64,000 bases of DNA from Spirosoma fluviale (GTDB lineage Bacteria; Bacteroidota; Bacteroidia; Cytophagales; Spirosomataceae): the NCBI RefSeq assembly GCF_900230225.1, contig NZ_OCNH01000002.1:683844-747843 (forward strand), in the 5' to 3' direction. Position numbers and translations under genes: made by a program. Positions 43,952 through 50,436 of the stretch are shown piece after piece (the stretch's first letter is position 1; each line of letters opens with the position of its first letter). The notes under the pieces were generated by a model, which was not told where the DNA came from, ran no database searches, and worked only from the letters and a program-made list of their open reading frames with translations.

Positions 43952-45025
43952 TCAGGCAGTATGTTTACGAATGAGAGAACTGAATTGTCGTTCAGAGAGC
44001 GCTTTTCCATCAGCCTGTAAATAAGGGCTATACGCTTCTAGTACCCGGACGTAATCATGGTTGTACTTAAGCCGGTGTTGAGGAATGACATAGTAAAATC
44101 GATCGTAATCAATAGGAAAGTCTGGTTTAAGTAGATGTTTGGCCAGAAGCCTCGGATTTGACCAATCCTTAACGTCAACAGCCCATACTTCACCACTTGG
44201 TAAGGTTAATCGTAAATCGTAGCGATCAAAATGAGGCCATAATTCAACCTGTATGTTAGATTTTTCAAGCTGTCTGGCTAAACGTACTTCTGCTAATCCA
44301 GGATGCGTAATGTAGCGTCGAAATGGCCTGCGAAGCCGGAGCCAGGAAGCAGAAGCAGGTATTTCTTTGGGGGATATTTTACTGGTTAGCTCTCGACAAG
44401 TATCACTTTCGCAATGTTCTTCATTATGGATTGTGCGTTGTAGTATCACTCCGCAGGATGGGCATAATCTAAATGAGCCATTGGAAGACATAATCAATGG
44501 GATAGGCTCATATACTGATCGTAATGGTTCTGCTAATAGGTTGAGAGGGGTTTTCATTAAATGAGTTGCTAGCTCAAATTCCTGAATAATAGGTCGCTCA
44601 ATGAATAAGCGCCTAAATCCCACATAGCCCCGTTGGGAGTTATGCTCCTTGCAGAGTCTGCGTAAAGCCAGAAAAATCTGATTCTGCTCTAGTTCATCGG
44701 CAACATTTAAATTGTCACAACTCAGTTCTTCGCAGAAAGCGGTAGGCAATCCCCAGTTAATTAGCCGATCAGTTTCAGCCCAGGTGGCTTGTGAGACATT
44801 TGCAAACATGTACCATTCTGCCATGGGCTTTGTGCATAAGTACAATATGTCCATTAAACTTTGGGGCGAAGGCAATTTATGGCTAACAGTATATAAGATG
44901 AGCCGCTCAAAGCTTCGTTGTAGTGGAGCTGGATAGGCGTATAGTTGTCGCATCGTTTCATCCCGCGAATGAAGCGACATTAAACCTGTAGCTAACTCTC
45001 GTAAAATAAGTTCGGCGGTATCCAT
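43952..45025 (-). CDS. REase-fold nuclease of the pPIWI-RE system
   Basis: 357 residues from the ATG at 45025 (a TTG two codons upstream is possible). An all-helical N-terminal part (about 1-180, the position of the pPIWI-RE associated domain Y), a zinc ribbon CPSCG near 188 with a second pair CESDTC near 207, then a restriction-endonuclease core: GLAEVRLARQL (Glu), YDLRLTLPSGEVWAVDVKDW with Asp near 270 and DVK near 283. Matches the REase that accompanies pPIWI-RE and a DinG helicase in the three-gene islands. First gene of the operon, preceded by the 15-bp operator at 45069. Confidence 0.87.
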   Translation of the reverse strand: MDTAELILRELATGLMSLHSRDETMRQLYAYPAPLQRSFERLILYTVSHKLPSPQSLMDILYLCTKPMAEWYMFANVSQATWAETDRLINWGLPTAFCEELSCDNLNVADELEQNQIFLALRRLCKEHNSQRGYVGFRRLFIERPIIQEFELATHLMKTPLNLLAEPLRSVYEPIPLIMSSNGSFRLCPSCGVILQRTIHNEEHCESDTCRELTSKISPKEIPASASWLRLRRPFRRYITHPGLAEVRLARQLEKSNIQVELWPHFDRYDLRLTLPSGEVWAVDVKDWSNPRLLAKHLLKPDFPIDYDRFYYVIPQHRLKYNHDYVRVLEAYSPYLQADGKALSERQFSSLIRKHTA

Positions 45026-45049
45026 CAGCAATGACCAGTTTAGTCACTA

Positions 45050-45083
45050 CAAAGCAAAGTATTGTAACCGTAACCTATTTACG
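45050..45083 (-). promoter_or_regulatory. Promoter and palindromic operator of the pPIWI-RE operon
   Basis: CGTAACCTATTTACG at 45069-45083 has matching ends CGTAA/TTACG. On the minus strand a -7-like element TTGCTTTG (7 of 8 to TAnnTTTG) lies at 45050-45057, 11 bases downstream. Operator edge is 44 bases before the REase ATG. Nearly identical operators are at 47869 and 50283. Confidence 0.65.
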
Positions 45084-45178
45084 TCCTTTAGTAAATCGCA
45101 AAAATTTTATTGGAATGACATTTATTAGTTCATTAACGGAGAAATTTGGACGTTTTTTATCCAGTAGAAACCGTACCC

Positions 45179-46432
45179 ATGCAACCCCCATACGACTTTT
45201 CCTCCTGCCTCCTCATTGACGACTTCGATACGTTTGTTCGTTACCTCGAAAGCAACCCCAACCTGCCGCTGACGGGTGCGGGCGATCTGAAAGCAGCTGA
45301 CTTATGGGCTATTAACGAACGGGTCAATTATAAGGCTCCGCATTACGTAACGGCCCGCAGCCGTCAGGCCGATTACCCGCTGCTGGGTTTTCTATTTCAG
45401 ATTGCTACCGTCAGTCGGCTGTTTATCATTCAGTTCAGTAATGTCAATACGTTGATGCCGGATGTGGCTCGGATTGACGCGTATCGGAGCCTGACCTTAG
45501 AAGAGAAGTACGTTTTTCTACTCGAAACGGCCTGGTGCTATTTGGATTGGACCGTGCTCGATGGCGATGGGCGAAGTGGGCAGGGTGCCGACTGGTTTCG
45601 GACGGGTGTTCGGCAATTGCTTCGGCATCCCGTTGATGCGGCCGTTACGCTAACACAGGACTGGAGTTTGCGGAATCGAACGCTCACCGTTTTTGCCTCC
45701 TCCATGGCCAACATTTATGTGCGGGCTGGACACTGGTTTGGCTGGTACGATGTGCGGGAGATAACACGAGCCAAGCGGGACAAGTATAGCCTGGAAATTG
45801 ATCAGCTCAAACTCTCACCATGGGGCGATCAATGCCTGACGACCTTGCTGCTTGAGCGGCCATTTCGGTACTGGAATAAAAACGCAGGTCAGTTTGTATT
45901 CTTCGACGGCGACAACGACATTGAGCCAGAAGCGTCAATTAACATCAATACGTTTGCCGAGCCACTCCGAACATTGTTAGGTGAGCCGGATTTGCTGAGC
46001 CTATACCCCATTAATTCGAAGCCGCCAACGGGGGAGTTCTGGCTTCGGGTCGAATTGCCTGAGCATGGTGTGTCGCGTACTCTGGCTGTACCGGCCACAT
46101 CGACGCTCGACGGGCTTCATGGGCTAATTCAGAAATCCGTCAAATTTGACAACGATCACCTCTATAATTTCTACCTGAACTGGCGTAATCCTCTCAATGG
46201 CGAATGTTATAGCTCTCCCGAAGATGACTGGAGCGAAGATCCACCTGCGGATACCATTTGGCTCGCTCAGTTGAATTTATACGAAGGACAAGTATGGCTC
46301 TACGTCTTCGATTTATCCACCCGCTGGGAATTTTACATTACGGTCGTCCGGCATTTGCCCGATGCCGTTGAAACGAAAGCTCGCGTGGTAGAGAAAGTGG
46401 GGCGGTCGCCTAAGCAATATCCTGATTGGTGA
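45179..46432 (+). CDS. pRiA4b ORF-3-like (IS1096 TnpR-like) domain protein
   Basis: 417 residues from the ATG at 45179; a TTG at 45146 is in frame. The first ~290 residues are a helical domain I do not recognise (FDTFVRYLESNPNLPLTG start). The C-terminal ~130 residues carry the pattern of plasmid pRiA4b ORF-3 proteins: FWLRVELPEHGVSRTLAVPA, LHGLIQKSVKFDNDHLYNFYL and YVFDLSTRWEFYITV. The function of this domain is unknown. Divergent from the pPIWI-RE operon, sharing its 150-bp promoter region, so it may be co-regulated. Confidence 0.65.
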   Translation: MQPPYDFSSCLLIDDFDTFVRYLESNPNLPLTGAGDLKAADLWAINERVNYKAPHYVTARSRQADYPLLGFLFQIATVSRLFIIQFSNVNTLMPDVARIDAYRSLTLEEKYVFLLETAWCYLDWTVLDGDGRSGQGADWFRTGVRQLLRHPVDAAVTLTQDWSLRNRTLTVFASSMANIYVRAGHWFGWYDVREITRAKRDKYSLEIDQLKLSPWGDQCLTTLLLERPFRYWNKNAGQFVFFDGDNDIEPEASININTFAEPLRTLLGEPDLLSLYPINSKPPTGEFWLRVELPEHGVSRTLAVPATSTLDGLHGLIQKSVKFDNDHLYNFYLNWRNPLNGECYSSPEDDWSEDPPADTIWLAQLNLYEGQVWLYVFDLSTRWEFYITVVRHLPDAVETKARVVEKVGRSPKQYPDW

Positions 46433-46449
46433 GCAAACTGTGTCGTACT

Positions 46450-46905
46450 TTATGACTCCTCTTTACCAAATAACACTTTAGCTTCGGCGTCATAATCAAT
46501 GATGAACCACTCGTGGTATAATGTCGTGAGATAAAAACCTTCGGGTTGGTAATCGCCGATGGCGACAAATCCGGCGCCGAACAGGCTATCATCGTAGGTA
46601 GTATCTTTGAGGTAGATGACCAGTTTGGCGTGGTCCTCACTTCGAAAGTAATGCAGAATAGTAATGTTCGGATGGTGGCTTCGGCCGACTGGCAATAGTA
46701 TCCAAGAAGCACCTGCTTGAATGAACTGCGGGCGAGCGGTAACGGGGTTAAAATCAGGGTCCCACTGGAAAATCCTATCGTTTGGCTCGTACGTTTTAAA
46801 TTTCCATTCCCACGTTTCAGGGCCTTCATGTTTCTCAATAATCCGGTCCCAGCGATTGTGCTTGATCCGGTCGATTGTCTGGGGAGATAAGTCTTCTATA
46901 CGCAT
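46450..46905 (-). CDS. Uncharacterised protein
   Basis: 151 residues, acidic, rich in aromatic residues, no signal peptide or membrane helix. Starts MRIEDLSPQTIDRIKHNRWDR. Beta-strand-rich central part (SWILLPVGR, ITILHYFRSEDHAKLVIYL). I recognise no family. Convergent with the pRiA4b-like gene (17 bp apart) and possibly in one unit with the small gene at 47043-47192. Confidence 0.55.
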   Translation of the reverse strand: MRIEDLSPQTIDRIKHNRWDRIIEKHEGPETWEWKFKTYEPNDRIFQWDPDFNPVTARPQFIQAGASWILLPVGRSHHPNITILHYFRSEDHAKLVIYLKDTTYDDSLFGAGFVAIGDYQPEGFYLTTLYHEWFIIDYDAEAKVLFGKEES

Positions 46906-47042
46906 AGTTTTTAAGCAGTTTTATTTCCTCCCCTTAGTTGTTTCACCTATTGACGTTTATCAACCAGCACTTAGCGACCCACGAACCCCGGACGCTCCCG
47001 CTTTTTGGACGTCTGTTCATAGCATGGCTAGTAACGGGTCCA

Positions 47043-47192
47043 TTATTCAGAAATGGTCTTCTTCAGGTCTTCATCCCAACAACCATCTTTCTCGGTAATA
47101 ATGCTTTTGTACTTCCCCAAAGCCGCTTTTAAGTTTAATTTGGGCTTTTTATCTGACGAGGATTTGATGGGTTTAGTTGTAGTTTTCATCAT
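47043..47192 (-). CDS. Small basic/acidic protein, possibly antitoxin-like
   Basis: Found by hand: 49 residues, MMKTTTKPIKSSSDKKPK at the start, then LNLKAALGKYKSII and an acidic end WDEDLKKTISE. Basic N-terminus and acidic C-terminus resemble short orphan antitoxin tails, but this is weak. It is 137 bp upstream of the 46450-46905 gene on the same strand. The rest of 46906-47362 holds only the terminator at 47308. Confidence 0.35.
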   Translation of the reverse strand: MMKTTTKPIKSSSDKKPKLNLKAALGKYKSIITEKDGCWDEDLKKTISE

Positions 47193-47307
47193 GATATCTG
47201 TTCGATTCGCTAAGCTAACGTTTTGACATTATAGCTGATTGCGTTGTCTGGAAGGGTTTAACTATACAGACAGGCATAAGTATTTTGAGCATAAGCCACC
47301 CACCACA

Positions 47308-47338
47308 AAAAAAGCGGACGCCAAAACGCCCGCTAACT
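47308..47338 (-). terminator. Rho-independent terminator after small protein Z1
   Basis: Minus strand: AGCGGGCG-TTTTGG-CGTCCGCT followed by seven T, 25 bp past the stop at 47363. Confidence 0.75.
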
Positions 47339-47362
47339 CTTTCATTGGATAATTCTCTTCTC

Positions 47363-47815
47363 TCATGCCACCGCCTTCGCAAACATACCCAGTCGCTCGC
47401 GGAGCAGGTACCCGCTGATGTCGGTGCGGAGGGTGCCTTGGGAGCTGTAGGCTTTTAATTCGGAAGGAAGACTGGCGTATTTGGCCAGGGCGTTGTACCA
47501 GGCGGTGCGGTCCATGTAGGGAGCCAGCAGGATACGCGCCTGGCTCAGTGCCCGGTGCTGCCGGGGCGACCAGATGGGCCGGTTCCGGTAAACAGCGCCG
47601 TGGCCGATCAGTAAATCGGGCAGCACCTGGGGCGGAGCCAGCGGCACCAGTTCGGCTAGTAAATAAAGTCCCAGCTCCACATTAAGCAGTCGGTTGGCTA
47701 CCATGCCGGGTAGCGCATGCCGAAAGCGCAGCCGGGTTGCCAGCGGCTCCTGCCAGTGAAGAAGACTGGCAAGCGCCGGGCGGGTAACACGGGGGGTGGA
47801 GAGAAGAGTGTTCAT
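47363..47815 (-). CDS. Stand-alone pPIWI-RE helicase domain Z protein (Z1)
   Basis: 150 residues. It aligns over its length with residues 25-160 of the helicase at 40603-43950: LLHWQEPLATRL with YWQAELTKEL, ANRLLNVELGLYLLAEL with ANRLLDVELGLFLLREL, LSQARILLAPY with LSRARLLIGQL, and RERLGMFAKAVA with PNRLHTFRQTLA. It has no helicase part. It is followed by a terminator and preceded by its own operator/promoter (47849-47883), so it is a separate transcription unit. Role unknown; it may bind the partner that the helicase's own Z domain binds. Confidence 0.8.
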   Translation of the reverse strand: MNTLLSTPRVTRPALASLLHWQEPLATRLRFRHALPGMVANRLLNVELGLYLLAELVPLAPPQVLPDLLIGHGAVYRNRPIWSPRQHRALSQARILLAPYMDRTAWYNALAKYASLPSELKAYSSQGTLRTDISGYLLRERLGMFAKAVA

Positions 47816-47848
47816 CGTTTTAGTTGTTTACTGTTCCTGTTGTTGAAT

Positions 47849-47883
47849 CAAATTTACTACTACAAGAACGTAACCTTTTTACG
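47849..47883 (-). promoter_or_regulatory. Promoter and palindromic operator of the Z1 gene
   Basis: CGTAACCTTTTTACG at 47869-47883; on the minus strand a perfect -7 element TAAATTTG lies at 47849-47856, 12 bases downstream. The operator edge is 53 bases before the ATG at 47815. Confidence 0.7.
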
Positions 47884-47950
47884 TTGTTCTCTTTTTCCTA
47901 AAAATAGTTGAAATTATTTTTAAGCTTCATTCTCTTACTCACCTTCCCCC

Positions 47951-48003
47951 AAAATAAAAGCAGATGCAGGCCGCACCGAATGGAACGCCTGCCTGCATCT
48001 GCC
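47951..48003 (-). terminator. Hairpin terminator of the PARP operon
   Basis: GCAGATGCAGGC and GCCTGCATCTGC form a 12-bp stem around a ~20-base loop with a further GCCTGC; on the minus strand TTTTATTTTGG follows. It lies 26 bp past the stop of the 48029 gene. Confidence 0.65.
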
Positions 48004-48028
48004 AGAAAAAGGAGGATAAACAGTGTCA

Positions 48029-48277
48029 TCACTGCAAGGAGAATGCAGCCCTCGGAAAATGAAAAACGCGATACGTGCCGTTGTCGTCAATGGTCCAGTT
48101 CTCCCACAGACTGATCACAAACAGCCATTGCGATACGTCGGCCTGACGGGCTTCGTAGCCGCGTTGGCGAAGGGCGTTCTTCACGGCCAGGGTAGTTGTA
48201 CTGCCTTCGGCCAGAATAAGCGCGGTGGCGGTGAACCGCACGACCAGCGGGTCCAGTTTTTTGCGTTGTAATTCCAT
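48029..48277 (-). CDS. Small protein coupled to the PARP gene, winged-helix-like
   Basis: 82 residues from the ATG at 48277, one base after the PARP stop codon (tight coupling). A longer frame to 48397 would overlap the PARP gene and is less likely. The sequence (VRFTATALILAEGSTTTLAV, KNALRQRGYEARQADVSQWL, then NWTIDDNGTYRVFHFP) looks like a small winged helix with a C-terminal beta-hairpin. No family recognised. Context suggests a partner or regulator of the PARP enzyme. Confidence 0.65.
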   Translation of the reverse strand: MELQRKKLDPLVVRFTATALILAEGSTTTLAVKNALRQRGYEARQADVSQWLFVISLWENWTIDDNGTYRVFHFPRAAFSLQ

Positions 48278-48278
48278 C

Positions 48279-49619
48279 TTAAGCCTTGATTTTGACAATG
48301 TACCGAACCGTACACTGCGCCGGGTTGTAAACAATAAATTCGTTCTTTTGCAGGCTGACGCCCTGCCTGGCAAATACAGAATCATACTGCGGGCCAAGTT
48401 GCTTCAGGGCGTTGATATCCAGTTGCATGTGACCGGGTTCATGTTTCGTCAGTTCAAGCTGCTCGCCGACATGTACTTCATAAATAGCCAGATACCCTTC
48501 TGACTGCCGACCGTTGGCCCATACAGAGCCGTTCAGCGAGGTGTAGTTGATCGATTTGCTGAACTGGTCGGCGAAGTAGATGCCGTACCCGAACATCTTG
48601 CCCGTAATAACGGCATTGGCCGGACGTAGCAGAAGCCCCGTTTTCAGGATAGACAGCCAGTTCTCGCTGCGGCTTCCGTGCCAGAGCGCCATGGTTTTTC
48701 GATTCTTCTGTTGACCCACATACGCGTCGAAGGCGGCATCGGTGGCCGCATGGCGGACGCTGAACGCTGCGTCAAACTTGAGGGCGTCGGAACCCATCAT
48801 GCGCTTGATTAGCTTAATGATGTGCGTATCGGTTACCGGCTCGATGGCCAGGTTCAGGCTGTCCAGCAGCGTTGGCTGGGGCAGATCATCGGAGGTTGAT
48901 TCGGGGGCCAGTTCAACCTGACCGCGCATCACATCGAGGGTCGATTGCTCCTCGGCGAGGTGGTCGCGGAGGGGTTGTAGTTCCTCGGCCGACTGGGGTG
49001 ATACACCCGCCAGATGCGCCCCCACTTTACTCATCCGACGGGGTATGACCTTGAACAGCTCAAGCAGTTTGACGTTATAGGCTGCCGTGTCCATGTTGAC
49101 CGCCAGAAGGTCGGCTAGCTCGTCGAGTAGTTGCTGGGCGTTTTCGACCTGTTTGCGGGTCACCTCCTGAGCCGTAACGACATAGTTCTGAAAAATAGAC
49201 TGTTTCGCTAATTCCAGGAGTCGTGCCATCAGGTTCCGAACGTCCGGATTGGCAATGGTACTGGCATCTGTTTCGAGCCGGGTGGCGGCAAACAGGTGGG
49301 TTTGGTCGGTGTAGCCCTTCGCTTTTTTCTCGCGCACTTTCCGTTCCCAATGCGCCATTGGATGCACCGATTTGCTCCGAAAACCGCCCACGCGGCCATA
49401 ATGTGCTTCGAAGGTGCCATTTTCCTTCTCCCGCATTTCATAGTATTTGTTATTGTTCTCGGCCGTTACCATCATGAGTTTGATAGTCCGCAAATGCCGG
49501 ATTGGCTGCGCAGGTAAAACGGGTTCGGCCGTAGATGTTGTGGGACGGGAGGTCTGAAGGAGGGCGGTTGGCGCAGACTGCCCCCACACCCGTTGTAACA
49601 ACTGATTTAACATGGTCAT
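48279..49619 (-). CDS. PARP1-like poly(ADP-ribose) polymerase (WGR, regulatory and catalytic domains)
   Basis: 446 residues. A low-complexity start is followed by a WGR domain (about 42-112, with the motif as HYGRVGG at 73-79), the helical PARP regulatory domain (about 125-235) and the PARP catalytic domain (about 255-446). The ART triad is complete: His314 in LWHGSRSENW, Tyr348 in GYGIYFAD, Glu427 in KNEFIVYN. Eukaryotic PARP1-3 have this same core; it lacks zinc fingers and BRCT, so it is closest to PARP2/3 in layout. It uses NAD+ to ADP-ribosylate targets, and WGR domains usually sense DNA breaks. Neighbours are two domain Z proteins and a WYL regulator, giving a defence setting. Confidence 0.93.
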   Translation of the reverse strand: MTMLNQLLQRVWGQSAPTALLQTSRPTTSTAEPVLPAQPIRHLRTIKLMMVTAENNNKYYEMREKENGTFEAHYGRVGGFRSKSVHPMAHWERKVREKKAKGYTDQTHLFAATRLETDASTIANPDVRNLMARLLELAKQSIFQNYVVTAQEVTRKQVENAQQLLDELADLLAVNMDTAAYNVKLLELFKVIPRRMSKVGAHLAGVSPQSAEELQPLRDHLAEEQSTLDVMRGQVELAPESTSDDLPQPTLLDSLNLAIEPVTDTHIIKLIKRMMGSDALKFDAAFSVRHAATDAAFDAYVGQQKNRKTMALWHGSRSENWLSILKTGLLLRPANAVITGKMFGYGIYFADQFSKSINYTSLNGSVWANGRQSEGYLAIYEVHVGEQLELTKHEPGHMQLDINALKQLGPQYDSVFARQGVSLQKNEFIVYNPAQCTVRYIVKIKA

Positions 49620-49630
49620 CGTGGAAAGTG

Positions 49631-49835
49631 GTCAGGGTTGGTCAGGTGTTGTCAAGGTGCTGTCAAGGATGGTCAAGTGTTGTCAGGAAGTTGTCAAGTA
49701 GGGTCAGGGATGGTCAAGTGTGGTCAGATGTGGTCAACATTTGTTTTTTTAAGTAACCCTTGAGATTTTCTGACTATGCTTGACTACTTCCTGACCACTC
49801 CTGACTATACTTGACTACGCCTGACCACCTTTGAC
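49631..49835. repeat. Helically phased bidirectional GTCA array
   Basis: GTCA (mostly GTCAAG or GTCAGG) starts at 49631, 641, 651, 662, 672, 682, 693, 703, 713, 723 and 733. After a T-rich centre (49740-49770), the complement TGAC starts at 49771, 781, 792, 802, 812, 822 and 832, with a degenerate TGAG at 49761. Spacing is always 10 or 11 bases, about one helical turn. It exactly fills the gap between the domain Z2 stop (49842) and the PARP start (49619). Could be a multimeric protein-binding site, a cruciform, or a structured RNA, since both halves can pair. Confidence 0.9.
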
Positions 49836-49841
49836 TATACA

Positions 49842-50237
49842 TTATGCCAGCATCTTGCGTAAAACACCGAGCCGGTTGCGGGAGAAACCAACGGTTTTCT
49901 CGGAAAAATGGCTGCAATCGCGGCTAAGGTCGAAGGCCAGCCGATGATTCGGAGCAGCTGCGTAAGCGTCCAGGAGCGTTTGCCAGTGAAGACTGTTGGC
50001 AAAGTGAGCCAGTAGCAGCCGTCCTCTGTTGAGGTATTTTTTCTGTTTGGGCGACAGGCTGGGCCAGCGGGCATCGTCGGGCCGGAGCAAGGCCGGTAGC
50101 TCCGTGGGGGCCGCGCTGGGGTGAAGCTGCTGAAGCAGAAACAAACCCAGTTCGAGGTCAACTAATTGCCGGGTCGAGAGCGACGGGCGGGGCGTGTAAG
50201 CCGGGGTGTTTGAGTCGGGACGCTGTGTATGAGTCAT
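49842..50237 (-). CDS. Stand-alone pPIWI-RE helicase domain Z protein (Z2)
   Basis: 131 residues, second separate copy of the helicase N-terminal domain. Shared landmarks: RQLVDLELGLFLLQQL (helicase NRLLDVELGLFLLREL), LNRGRLLLAHF, LHWQTLLDAY (helicase LWQDLLEKY), and SRNRLGVLRKMLA at the end (helicase PNRLHTFRQTLA). The N-terminal ~25 residues are low-complexity. It is upstream of the PARP gene on the same strand, separated by the GTCA array, and has its own operator at 50283. Confidence 0.8.
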   Translation of the reverse strand: MTHTQRPDSNTPAYTPRPSLSTRQLVDLELGLFLLQQLHPSAAPTELPALLRPDDARWPSLSPKQKKYLNRGRLLLAHFANSLHWQTLLDAYAAAPNHRLAFDLSRDCSHFSEKTVGFSRNRLGVLRKMLA

Positions 50238-50262
50238 GATATAGTCTATGTAATGTCCGGTT

Positions 50263-50297
50263 CAAAAGTATATCCCCCAAAACGTAATCTATTTACG
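50263..50297 (-). promoter_or_regulatory. Promoter and palindromic operator of the Z2-PARP unit
   Basis: CGTAATCTATTTACG at 50283-50297; on the minus strand a perfect -7 element TACTTTTG lies at 50263-50270, 12 bases downstream. Operator edge is 45 bases before the ATG at 50237. The divergent WYL gene starts at 50437, so this site could also autoregulate it. Confidence 0.7.
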
Positions 50298-50341
50298 GCC
50301 TTCTTTTTATTTGAAAAATATTTTTGCCATGTTTGTCTTGC

Positions 50342-50425
50342 GTAGAGACGCAATACCTTGCGTCTGATATGCGCCGGATGGTTTTTATACTGACACCAAT
50401 GAGACGCAAGGTATTGCGTCTCTAC
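50342..50425. repeat. Dispersed palindromic repeat, GTAGAGACGCAA family
   Basis: Arms GTAGAGACGCAATACCTTGC (50342) and GCAAGGTATTGCGTCTCTAC (ending 50425), with CCGGATGG in the loop. Same family as 5974, 8548 and 14038, here inside the divergent promoter region of the Z2 and WYL genes. Confidence 0.85.
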
Positions 50426-50436
50426 ACAAGACAAAC

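Noticed and set aside
45179..46432. IS1096-type mobile element
   Set aside because: The pRiA4b/TnpR-like domain occurs in many stand-alone proteins; no transposase or terminal inverted repeats seen.
49631..49835. GTCA array as a CRISPR
   Set aside because: The unit is only ~10 bases with no unique spacers, and no cas genes are in the window.
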